A stretch of 64,000 nt of DNA, taken from Streptomyces alboflavus (lineage in GTDB: Bacteria; Actinomycetota; Actinomycetes; Streptomycetales; Streptomycetaceae). The position numbers were made by a program, and so were the translations under genes. The stretch covers positions 7,998 through 71,997 of the forward strand of contig NZ_JNXT01000043.1 in NCBI RefSeq assembly GCF_000716675.1, written 5' to 3'. Below, piece after piece: positions 44,663 through 52,494 of the stretch; positions within the stretch are counted from its first letter, which is position 1; each line of letters opens with the position of its first letter. The notes beneath the pieces were generated by a model. The model made no database searches and had not been told where the DNA came from. It worked only from the letters and a program-made list of their open reading frames with translations.

Positions 44663-45560
44663 GCGCCGAGCGCCGAGCCGGACAGCGTCCACCAGAACGT
44701 GGCCCGCCCCGACGTCGTCCTCGGCAGATAGCGCGAGTAGTCCGCGACGTACGGCCCGAACGCCAGCTGCCAGGACGCGGACAGGGAGACCGCGAGCAGG
44801 AACATCGGCAGGTCGAAGTGGGCGTCGGAGAGGAGCGCGGAGAGGTCGACGCGGTCCAGGAGGCGGATGCCGAGGTAGAGGAACGCGAGCGCGCAGATCA
44901 CGCTGGCCACCCGGCCGAGCGCGTGGATCACGCGGTAGCCGACCGCCGCCATCACGGCCGTGACCGCCGCGAACAGCACGATGCCGGTGGTGTCGTCCGT
45001 GTGCGTCAGCTCCGCCGTGGCCTGCCCCGCGAGCACGCTGCCGCTCGCGAAGAAGCCCACGTACATGAGGATGACGAGCAGCAGCGGCACGACGGCGCCG
45101 CGCACCCCGAACTGCGCCCGGGACTGGATCATCTGCGGCAGCCCCAGCTTCGGGCCCTGCGCCGAGTGCAGTGCCATCACCGCGCCGCCCAGGACGTTGC
45201 CGAGCAGCAGGCCGACGACCGGCCACACCACGTCCCCGCCGAACACGACGGCGAGCGCTCCCGTGACCACGGCCGTGATCTGGAGGTTCGCGCCGAGCCA
45301 GAGCGTGAACTGGCTGAACGCCGTGCCGTGCCGCTCCGCGTCGGGGACGACGTCGATGGAGCGGCGCTCCACCAGGGAATCTGCCATGGCCTGCCCCTGC
45401 TTCCGCGTCTTCGTGCTGCCTGAGTGAGTCGCTTGCCCGGCTGTATATCGTCATGCAGAGTTCTCGGTACCTGAATAGGTTGTCAATGGTCTGGCGTGAA
45501 TCACTGGCGACGAGCGCTCGACGGGCGAGATCCGCAGTCCGGTTTGAGGAGGAAATGCGC

Positions 45561-47162
45561 GTGATGCCGTCTCACATCACGGACGACGCGGCCGACGCGC
45601 CGGTCGTCGTCCTCGACGGGCTCGGCCTGCCCGTCGCCGACGTCGTCCGCCTCGCCGACCGCGCCGCCCGGCCCGTCGCGGGCACCGACGCCCTGAAGCG
45701 CGTCGAGGAGTCCTGGCACGCGGCCCGCCGGATCGCCTCCTGGGGCCGCGTGTACGGCCGCTCCACCGGCGTCGGCGCCAACCGCACCGAGGACGTCCCC
45801 ACCGAGGCCGCCGCTGACCACGGCCTGCGCCTGCTGCGCTCCCACGCGGGCGCCATCGGCGCCGAACTGCCCGCCCGCGAGGTCCGCGCCATGCTCGCCG
45901 TGCGCGCCAACCAGCTCCTCGCGGGCGGCGCCGGACTGCGCCCGAGCGTCGTGACCGCGCTCTGCGAGGCCCTGGAGACCGGGGCGTACCCGGTGGTGAA
46001 CGAGTTCGGCTCCGTCGGCACCGGCGACATCGCCGCCCTCTCCCAGATGGGCCTCGCCCTCGCCGGCGAACACCCCTGGCAGGGCGCCGCCCCCCGCCCC
46101 CAGCCCCTGGACAACAACGACGCGCTCGCCCTGATCAGCAGCAACGCCCTCACCCTCGGCCAGTCCGCCCTCGCCCTGCACGAACTGCGCGGCCTGCTCG
46201 GCGCGACCCAGGTGGTGGCGGGCCTCTCCCTGCTCGCGGTCGACGGCTCCTACGAGGCGTACGCGCTGCCCGTCCACGAGGCGCGGCGGCACCCCGGCTC
46301 CTACGCCGTCGCCGGGCGCATGCGCCGTCTGCTCGGCGCCGCCGACCGCCCGACACCGCCGCTCGGCCGGATCCAGGACCCGTACGGATTCCGCTGCGTC
46401 CCGCAGATCCACGGGCCCGCGCACGACGCCGCCGACGCCCTGGAGAACGTCCTGACGGTGGAGATCAACGCGGCCGCCGAGAACCCCCTGATCTCACCCG
46501 CGGACCTGGCCGCCTACCACCACGGCGGCTTCTACATGGCCCAACTCGCCCTGGCCCTCGACCACTTCAGGCTCGCGGTGACCCAGGCGGCGCGCCTGTC
46601 CAGCTCCCGCCTCTCCACCCTCAACGAACCGGCGTACACCCGCCTGCGCCCCTTCCTCGCCGACGCGGAGCCCGCCTCGTCCGGGGTGATGATCCTGGAG
46701 TACGCGGCGGGCGCCGCCCTCGGCGACCTGCGGGCGTTTTCCGCCCCCGCCTCGCTCGGCCACGCCGTCCTCTCCCGGGGCGTCGAGGAGCAGGCCAGCT
46801 TCGCCTCCCTCGCGGCGCGCCAGACGCTGCGCGCGTGCGGCGCCTACCGGCTCGTGGTCGGGTGCGAACTGGTCGCCGCCGTACGGGCGTTGCGCCAGCG
46901 CGAGCTGCGCCTTGAGCCCGGGCTCCCGGTGGCCCGGGCGTACGAACTCGCCGCCGAGGTCCTTGAGCAGGACACCGCGGACCGCCCGCTGACGGATGAT
47001 GTGACGGCGGCGGCCGCCCTCCTCGACCGGTTCACGGAGCTGTGGGAGCACCTGGGCACGGGAGGCATCGGGGAATCCGGGGACTCCGGGGACTCCGCGG
47101 ACGTCGAGGCCGCGGCCGACGACGAGGGGATCACGTTGACAGAGCGACGAGGTACGGCATGA
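45561..47162 (+). CDS. Aromatic amino acid lyase homologue (HAL/PAL fold) lacking the MIO tripeptide
   Basis: This 533-residue protein follows the histidine/phenylalanine ammonia-lyase fold throughout (YGRSTGVGANRTEDV, LDNNDALALISSNALTLG, QDPYGFRCVPQIHGPA, AAENPLI). Where the catalytic MIO forms, canonical GSVGASGDLAPL is replaced by GSVGTGDIAALS: Thr154 stands for Ala-Ser, one residue short, so MIO cannot form autocatalytically. It may be a non-lyase, or use another chemistry. It is divergent from an NCS1 permease pseudogene and overlaps the RpiR gene (ATGA). Start: GTG 45561, 8 bases after AGGAGG. True hutH is probably elsewhere. Confidence 0.8.
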   Translation: MMPSHITDDAADAPVVVLDGLGLPVADVVRLADRAARPVAGTDALKRVEESWHAARRIASWGRVYGRSTGVGANRTEDVPTEAAADHGLRLLRSHAGAIGAELPAREVRAMLAVRANQLLAGGAGLRPSVVTALCEALETGAYPVVNEFGSVGTGDIAALSQMGLALAGEHPWQGAAPRPQPLDNNDALALISSNALTLGQSALALHELRGLLGATQVVAGLSLLAVDGSYEAYALPVHEARRHPGSYAVAGRMRRLLGAADRPTPPLGRIQDPYGFRCVPQIHGPAHDAADALENVLTVEINAAAENPLISPADLAAYHHGGFYMAQLALALDHFRLAVTQAARLSSSRLSTLNEPAYTRLRPFLADAEPASSGVMILEYAAGAALGDLRAFSAPASLGHAVLSRGVEEQASFASLAARQTLRACGAYRLVVGCELVAAVRALRQRELRLEPGLPVARAYELAAEVLEQDTADRPLTDDVTAAAALLDRFTELWEHLGTGGIGESGDSGDSADVEAAADDEGITLTERRGTA

Positions 47163-47992
47163 GTGACAGTCCCGCGGCGCGGCTCCAGGTGCTCTTCGAG
47201 GGGCACCGGCTGACGCCCACCCAACGGCGCATCGCCCACTGCATGGTGCGGCGCGCCGCCGACGCGCCCTTCCTCTCCAGCGTCGAGCTCGCCGAACTCG
47301 CGGGCGTCAGCCAGCCGTCCGTGACCCGCTTCGCCGTCGCCCTCGGCTTCGACGGCTACCCCGCGCTCCGCCGCCACCTGCGGGAGGTCGCCCCCGCCGA
47401 GGCCGGAGCGGAGGCCGACCTCAACGAGTACCAGCAGGCCGTGCAGGCCGAGATCGAGAACCTGCGGCACCTCTCCGAACTCCTCGCCGACCCGGCGCCG
47501 GTGGAGCGGGCCGGGCGTGTCCTCGCCGCCTCCCGGCCGCTGCCCGTCCTCGGCCTGCGGGCCGCCGCGTCCCAGGCCTACGGCTTCTCCTACTTCGCGG
47601 CGAAGGTCCACCCCGACGTGCGCCTCCTCGACGAGGGCGGCTCCATGCTGACCGACCGGATCGACGCGGCCGTGCGCGCCGGGGCCTCCGCGCTGCTCTG
47701 CTTCGCGCTGCCGCGGCACCCCCGGGAGGTCGTGGAGGCGTTGGAGTACGCCCGGTCCACCGGTCTTACCGTGGTCACCGTCGCCGACTCCGCGTTCGCG
47801 CCCGTCGCCGCCCACAGCGATCTGCTGCTGCCCGCCGCCGTCGGGACGGGGCTCGCCTTCGACACGGCGTGCGCGCCGATGCTCCTTGGCCGGGTGCTCC
47901 TTGAGGCCATGTGCGACGGCCTTCCGGACGCGCAGGCGCGCCTTGAGGAGTTCGACGTGGGGGCGGCGGAGCGCGGGTTGTTCGTGGAGTAG
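47159..47992 (+). CDS. RpiR/MurR-family transcriptional regulator
   Basis: This 277-residue protein has an HTH_6 domain at residues 10-80 (LTPTQRRIAHCMVRRAADAPFLSSVELAELAGVSQPSVTRFAVALGFDGYPALRRHL) and a SIS sugar-isomerase-like sensor at about 115-245 (LPVLGLRAAASQAYGFSYFAAKVHPDVRLLDEGGSMLTDRI). It starts within the lyase stop (ATGA), so it is coupled to it and probably controls the lyase/permease pair in response to a phosphorylated or related ligand. Confidence 0.88.
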   Translation: MSDSPAARLQVLFEGHRLTPTQRRIAHCMVRRAADAPFLSSVELAELAGVSQPSVTRFAVALGFDGYPALRRHLREVAPAEAGAEADLNEYQQAVQAEIENLRHLSELLADPAPVERAGRVLAASRPLPVLGLRAAASQAYGFSYFAAKVHPDVRLLDEGGSMLTDRIDAAVRAGASALLCFALPRHPREVVEALEYARSTGLTVVTVADSAFAPVAAHSDLLLPAAVGTGLAFDTACAPMLLGRVLLEAMCDGLPDAQARLEEFDVGAAERGLFVE

Positions 47993-48000
47993 CCGGTGGG

Positions 48001-49368
48001 TCAGTCCTCGGCGCGCACGCGCAGCACCACCTTGTTCACCGCCCACAGGCCGATGCCGATCGCGAGCAGCACCCCGGCGCGGATGTAGACGTCCGCCGGG
48101 CGGTCCGCGAGGGGGCTCGCGAGGATCAGGGCCGTGATCGCGCCGAGGACCGGCAGCGCGGTGGGGGTGCGGAAGTGCGGGTGGTCCACCGGGTCGCGGC
48201 GCAGGACGAGGACGGCGATGTTGACGACGGCGAACACGCACAGGAGCAGGAAGGCGGTCGTGTCGCCGAGGCCCTCGATCTCGCCCGTGGTCACCAGGCC
48301 GACGGCCAGGAGCGAGACGAAGACGATGCCCACGATCGGGGTGCGGCGGCGGGGCAGGACACGGCTCATGGCGCGCGGCAGGATGCGTTCGTTGGCCATG
48401 CCGTAGCAGAGCCGGGAGGCCATCATGATGTTGATGAGGGCCGAGTTGGTGACCGCGAACAGGGCGATCAGGGCGAAGAGTTTGTGCGGGAAGTCCACGC
48501 CCCCGGCCTTCACCACTTCGAGCAGCGGCCCGCTGGAGCCCGACAGGGTCCTGTAGTCGACGAGGAGCGACGAGACCAGCGCGACCAGGACGTAGATCGT
48601 GCCGGTGACGGCGACCCCGATGAAGATCGCCTTGGGGAACGTGCGCGTCGGGTCCTTCGTCTCCTCGGCCATGTTCACCGAGTCCTCGAAGCCCACGAAG
48701 GCGAAGAAGCCGAGCGCGGTCGCCCCGAGCACGCCGGTCAGCAGGGCGTACCCGGTGCCGTCCGCCTCGAACTCGGTGAGCCTCGCGGGCTCCCCGTCCC
48801 CGCTGAGCACCGCCCACGCGCCGATCGAGAGGATGATGAGCAGCCCGGTCAGCTCGACCACCGTCAGCACGACGTTGGTCTTCACGGACTCCGAGACGCC
48901 GCGCAGGTTCAGCGCCGCGAGGACCAGGATGAACGTGATGGCCACGAGCGTCGGCGGCAGCGCGTCCCCGGTCAGCTCGCTCAGATAGTCACCGCTGAAG
49001 GCCCGCGCCGCCGCGCTCGCCGACGCCAGGCCCGACGCCATCACCATGAACGCGATGATGAAGGTGAGGAAGGGGACCTTGAACGCCTTCTGGGTGTAGA
49101 GCGCGGCCCCGGCCGCCTTCGGGTACTTGCCCACCAGCTCCACGTACGAGGCCGCCGTCAGGATCGCCACGACGAACCCGATCGCGAACGGCAGCCACAG
49201 CGCGCCGCCGACCTTTCCCGCGACCTTGCCGGTGGTGGCGTAGATGCCGGTGCCGAGGATGTCGCCGATCACGAAGAGGATGAGCAGCTTGGGGCCGAGC
49301 ACCCGTTTCAGGCCCGGATCCTCGGCTGCCGGTGGGTTGGTGGTGCCGCTGGTTCCTGACGTCGTCAC
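48001..49368 (-). CDS. APC-family amino acid permease
   Basis: This 455-residue membrane transporter has about 12 spans. LGPKLLILFVIGDILGTGIYATTGKVAG is the TM1 motif, and FFAFVGFEDSVNMAEETKDPTRTFPKAI is the conserved APC loop. IMMASRLCYGMANERILPRAMSRVLPRRRTPIVGI completes the set. GTG 49368 has GGGAGG 5 bases upstream. It is convergent with the RpiR gene, only 8 bases apart. The substrate could be an amino acid or amine. Near the histidine/lyase genes a role in amino acid catabolism is plausible. Confidence 0.9.
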   Translation of the reverse strand: MTTSGTSGTTNPPAAEDPGLKRVLGPKLLILFVIGDILGTGIYATTGKVAGKVGGALWLPFAIGFVVAILTAASYVELVGKYPKAAGAALYTQKAFKVPFLTFIIAFMVMASGLASASAAARAFSGDYLSELTGDALPPTLVAITFILVLAALNLRGVSESVKTNVVLTVVELTGLLIILSIGAWAVLSGDGEPARLTEFEADGTGYALLTGVLGATALGFFAFVGFEDSVNMAEETKDPTRTFPKAIFIGVAVTGTIYVLVALVSSLLVDYRTLSGSSGPLLEVVKAGGVDFPHKLFALIALFAVTNSALINIMMASRLCYGMANERILPRAMSRVLPRRRTPIVGIVFVSLLAVGLVTTGEIEGLGDTTAFLLLCVFAVVNIAVLVLRRDPVDHPHFRTPTALPVLGAITALILASPLADRPADVYIRAGVLLAIGIGLWAVNKVVLRVRAED

Positions 49369-49492
49369 AGGAGCCTCCCCCGAGTGTGACGGAGTGCCGT
49401 TTCCGGCTGGGAGGGATCTTCTTCCCGGTGTGGGGGCCGATGAAGCGGGAGTTCGAGAACAACCCGGCAAACGGCCCCCCGCGGCCCCGCCC

Positions 49493-49580
49493 GGATCAGG
49501 GCTTCTTGGATCAGGGGTGCGTGGATCAGAGGTGCGTGGATCAGGGTCCGTGGGTCAGGGTCCGTGGATCAGGGCTCCTT
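49493..49580. repeat. Tandem repeat, six 14-15-bp units (GGATCAGGG...)
   Basis: Units start at 49493, 49508, 49523, 49538, 49552 and 49566, each GG(A/G)TCAG(G/A)G plus 5-6 variable bases. The array lies downstream of the double-GNAT gene and upstream of the APC permease on the minus strand. Confidence 0.85.
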
Positions 49581-49649
49581 GAGGGTGACGAGGACGGCCA
49601 GGGCCAAGGGGATCAGAGGGAGCAGGCAGAGCAGGGAGAGCACGGGCAT
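49569..49649 (-). CDS. Possible small membrane peptide
   Basis: A 26-codon frame, MPVLSLLCLLPLIPLALAVL then VTLKEP, is one hydrophobic helix with a charged end. It has no clear RBS (a GTG at 49661 is an alternative start) and its end lies in the tandem repeat. It sits 32 bases after the GNAT gene on the same strand. Weak support. Confidence 0.25.
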   Translation of the reverse strand: MPVLSLLCLLPLIPLALAVLVTLKEP

Positions 49650-49681
49650 CACGGGGCTCACGGGATCGGCCGGGACCGGGG

Positions 49682-50782
49682 TCAGGACGTGGGCACGTCG
49701 AGCTGGAACTCGCGCGTGCGCCGGTAGGGGCGAAAGCCCAGGGCGTGGTTGACCGCGAGCATGTGGACGTTGTCGTCGGCGTTGTCCGTCTCGATCTCGG
49801 CGACGCCGGGGTGCTCGGCGCGCAGCCTTCGCACCATGGCGGCCTTGACCCACAACCCCAGTCCGTGGCCGCGGTGCCCGGGCACGACCGCCGTGTCGTA
49901 CTGCTGGACCCGGGGCGGCGCGCCCTGGGGGATCAGGATCTCGGTGTAGCCCGCCATGGTGCCGTCGTCGTGGACGGCGGCGATCGTCAGGAGCGTGTCA
50001 CCGCGGTCGGCCACCACCTTGGCCATGGCGCGCACGCGGTCGGCGTCCCACGCCACGCTGCCGTAGTCCAGGTCGCCCATGGGCATGTCGTTCATCGCGT
50101 TCTTGGCCGCGGCGAAGGCGTCGGCGAGGCCGTCGGGGACGGCGCCGGTCCAGCCGGTGAGGCGGTAGCCGGGGTGCTCGGCGTCGGCGGCCTTCGCGAG
50201 GTCGGCGGCGGCCACCTCGTCGAGGCGCAGCAGGAGGTGGTCCAGGGTCAACGCCCCTCGGAAGCCCCGCTGTTCGGCGAAGGCCTGGCCGGGCCCGTCG
50301 GCGGCGGCCTCGGTGATCAGGCTGCGGCGGCCCTCGGCGCGGCAGGCCGCCACGGCCGCCGCGAGGAGGCGGGAGCCGGTGCCGAGGCGCCGGTGCGCGG
50401 GGTCCACGTGGAGTTCGAGCTCGGCCAGGTGGTCGCGTCCGGCGGAGCCGAAGAGGCGCAGGCCCGCGACGCCGACGGGCACGCCGTCAGGACCGGCGGC
50501 CAGCCAGGTCAGCCGGTGGCTGTCCAGGGCGGGCTTGGTGAGCCGGGCGCGGATCTGCTCGGGTCCTGGTGGCAGCGCGCCTGGTAGGTCATGGGTCATG
50601 GAGGCGGCGACGACCCGGTGCCAGGCGTCGGCGTCGGCGTCCGTGACGTGCGGGAGCGTTCGGGGCAGGGCGGGCTCGGACAGGGCGGGCTCGGACAAGG
50701 CGGTGACTCCTGTGGTCGGCGTGGTGCAGGCGGTCGGGTCGGTCCGGGCCTTCGGGCCGGACGGGTCGATCAGGTCCGTCAA
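49682..50782 (-). CDS. Double-domain GNAT acetyltransferase
   Basis: This 366-residue protein has two GNAT modules: residues about 55-185 (LAELELHVDPAHRRLGTGSRLLAAAVAACRAEGRR, acetyl-CoA loop RRLGTGS) and about 210-360 (QQYDTAVVPGHRGHGLGLWVKAAMVRRLRAEHPGV, loop RGHGLG). A Pro/Thr/Ala-rich N-terminus includes ALSEPALSEPALP from a short DNA duplication. The layout resembles mycothiol synthase and aminoglycoside-type Streptomyces GNATs, but the substrate is unknown. It follows the hemerythrin gene by 15 bases and is probably co-transcribed. Confidence 0.85.
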   Translation of the reverse strand: MTDLIDPSGPKARTDPTACTTPTTGVTALSEPALSEPALPRTLPHVTDADADAWHRVVAASMTHDLPGALPPGPEQIRARLTKPALDSHRLTWLAAGPDGVPVGVAGLRLFGSAGRDHLAELELHVDPAHRRLGTGSRLLAAAVAACRAEGRRSLITEAAADGPGQAFAEQRGFRGALTLDHLLLRLDEVAAADLAKAADAEHPGYRLTGWTGAVPDGLADAFAAAKNAMNDMPMGDLDYGSVAWDADRVRAMAKVVADRGDTLLTIAAVHDDGTMAGYTEILIPQGAPPRVQQYDTAVVPGHRGHGLGLWVKAAMVRRLRAEHPGVAEIETDNADDNVHMLAVNHALGFRPYRRTREFQLDVPTS

Positions 50783-50797
50783 GGCGTGCGCGTCGTG

Positions 50798-51448
50798 TCA
50801 GCTCGCGGTGCCCGCGCTCCAGCGGTCCAGGAGGGCGTACGCGGGGGCCCACCGGGCGACGTACGCGGCGCACGTGGACGCGGGCAGCGGAGCGAGGAGC
50901 CGCCGCACCGTCGGCTCGTCGGCGCCGTCGAGCAGCCACGGCAGCAGCAAGGGCGCGTCCGGGCCGATCCGCCGGGCCTGGACCCGGCCGAAGTGCTCCC
51001 CCTGCTCGGCCGTCAACACCCGCCGGGCCAGCGGCAGGACGGTGTCCTCCTCGTGGTCGAGGTGCCCGGCGACACCGCTGGTCAGCGCGTCGGTCAGCAG
51101 GCCGAGGCGCAGCGCGTCGGCTCCCGGGTCGGCCAACGCCGCGTCGATGGCCTCGACCACCGGGGCGATGGCGGCGTGTTCGGCCTCCATCACCGCGAGC
51201 ACCGCGAGGTCCTTCGGGCGTCCGGCGAGGCGGTGGCGCAGCGGCGGCCACAGCGCGTCGTCCTCCGCCGACTGGTGGGCGCGCAGCGCCTTCTTCAGGA
51301 GCTGCCATCCGGCGGCGGTGGCGAGGACCTGCCGGGGGTCGTGTCCGGCGGTGGCGGTGACCCGGTCCAGCTGGGCCAGCTCCCGGCGCAGGGCGCCGTG
51401 CATCGCGTACAACGCGGTCAGATCGATGGCGTCGTCGGCCTCGCTCAT
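50798..51448 (-). CDS. Hemerythrin-domain protein
   Basis: This 216-residue four-helix protein has di-iron ligand motifs: YAMHGALRREL, LRAHQSAEDDALWPPL (HxxxE), MEAEHAAIAPVVEAID and HLDHEEDTVLPL (HxxxE). It is a cytosolic oxygen, NO or redox sensor/store type protein common in actinobacteria. It heads an operon with the double-GNAT gene and is divergent from a LysR regulator, which may control it. Confidence 0.88.
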   Translation of the reverse strand: MSEADDAIDLTALYAMHGALRRELAQLDRVTATAGHDPRQVLATAAGWQLLKKALRAHQSAEDDALWPPLRHRLAGRPKDLAVLAVMEAEHAAIAPVVEAIDAALADPGADALRLGLLTDALTSGVAGHLDHEEDTVLPLARRVLTAEQGEHFGRVQARRIGPDAPLLLPWLLDGADEPTVRRLLAPLPASTCAAYVARWAPAYALLDRWSAGTAS

Positions 51449-51538
51449 GGCCGGTACAGGGGGATGTGTACGCGTACTCGCATGCCCTCAACCCTCGTGC
51501 GGCCCGCACATATGATCAAGGCGAGTTTTCGCGACGTC

Positions 51539-51558
51539 CGATAACCACTGGGTTATCG
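51539..51558. promoter_or_regulatory. Palindrome CGATAACC-ACTG-GGTTATCG, candidate LysR operator
   Basis: A perfect 8-bp inverted repeat, AT-rich in a GC-rich setting, lies 19 bases before the LysR start and in the divergent spacer with the hemerythrin gene. LysR proteins bind such sites to regulate themselves and the divergent gene. Confidence 0.55.
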
Positions 51559-51577
51559 CCGGACGGCTGGGGGGCCG

Positions 51578-52465
51578 GTGGAACTGCGGGACATCGAGAT
51601 CTTCCTGGTCCTCGCCGAGGAGCTGCACTTCGGCCGGACCGCGCAGCGGCTGCACGTGTCCCAGGCGCGGGTCAGCCAGGCCATCAAGAAGCAGGAGCGG
51701 CGCATCGGCGCCGAGTTGTTCACCCGCACCAGCCGCACGGTGTGCCTCACGGAGGTCGGCCGCCAGTTCCGCGACGACCTGCAGCCGGTCTACGCGGGCC
51801 TGCACCAGTCCCTGGAGCGCGCCCGCCTTGCCGCCCGCGGGGTCACCGCGCAGCTCCGCGTCGGCATGCTGCCCTTCAACCTCGTCGACCTGCACCCCTA
51901 CTGGAAGGAGTTCCGCGCACGGCACCCGCAGTGGGGACTCCAGATCCGCCAGACCACCTTCACCGACGTGTTCGGCCAGCTGCGCGGCGGTGCCATGGAC
52001 GTCATGGTGGCCTGGCTGCCGGTGGAGGAGCCGGACTTCACCGTCGGGCCGTCCCTGTGCACCGACTCCCGGATCCTCGCCGTGGCCGCCGACCATCCCC
52101 TCGCGGGGCGGGACTCCGTGCCCCTGGAGCTGTTCGCCGACTTCCCGCACAGCACCGCCCTCGCCCTGCCGGACTACTGGGAGGACAGCTATCTGCCCTT
52201 CCACACCCCGCGGGGCCGGGCGATCGAGCGCGTGGCGGTCGCGGACAACGCCGACGAGCTGATCGGCATGGTCGGCATGGGCGAGATCATCCACAGCTTC
52301 CCCGGCCATGTCACCCGGTACTGGGGCCTGTCGCACATCCGCTGGCTGCCCGTGCCGGACCTGACGACCATGACCTTCGCCCTGGTCTGGCGCACCGAGG
52401 CCGAGAACGACCTCGTCCGCGCGCTCGCCGCCACGGTGCGCGACCTCGGCGTCCACCGCTTCTGA
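51578..52465 (+). CDS. LysR-family transcriptional regulator
   Basis: This 295-residue protein has an N-terminal winged HTH (MELRDIEIFLVLAEELHFGRTAQRLHVSQARVSQAIKKQERRIGAELFTRTSR). A LysR substrate-binding domain follows (LRVGMLPFNLVDLHPYWKEFRARHP, DVMVAWLPVEEPDF, LAVAADHPLAGRD). GTG 51578 begins VELRDIE, the family start. It is divergent from the hemerythrin-GNAT operon and convergent with a DAP-decarboxylase-like gene. Confidence 0.9.
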   Translation: MELRDIEIFLVLAEELHFGRTAQRLHVSQARVSQAIKKQERRIGAELFTRTSRTVCLTEVGRQFRDDLQPVYAGLHQSLERARLAARGVTAQLRVGMLPFNLVDLHPYWKEFRARHPQWGLQIRQTTFTDVFGQLRGGAMDVMVAWLPVEEPDFTVGPSLCTDSRILAVAADHPLAGRDSVPLELFADFPHSTALALPDYWEDSYLPFHTPRGRAIERVAVADNADELIGMVGMGEIIHSFPGHVTRYWGLSHIRWLPVPDLTTMTFALVWRTEAENDLVRALAATVRDLGVHRF

Positions 52466-52494
52466 GGCCCCGGGCCTCTTCCGGGGCCCGCGCC

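Larger units (their letters stand above)
44171..45387 (-). pseudogene. NCS1 (cytosine/purine/hydantoin) permease, broken by two element B insertions
   Basis: Reading starts at ATG 45387 (MADSLVERRSIDVVPDAERHG) and follows an NCS1 permease to GSALGAMG at about 44663. A 38-base element then shifts the frame. The family continues in another frame from MTFGVLVAASAGGAFMGDQ (44621) to HFYTGPLV. A 43-base element then shifts it again, and a third frame finishes with ADISWMVGLAVPALLYWAVARR to a stop at 44171. GLGGTG also joins directly to LVDYYLISKERYD, where intact relatives have roughly 100 more residues, so an internal deletion is likely. It is divergent from the lyase gene and was presumably its transporter. 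Confidence 0.85.

Noticed and set aside
44171..45387. Two separate overlapping permease genes
   Set aside because: The fragments are consecutive parts of one NCS1 permease in shifted frames, with breaks exactly at element B copies.
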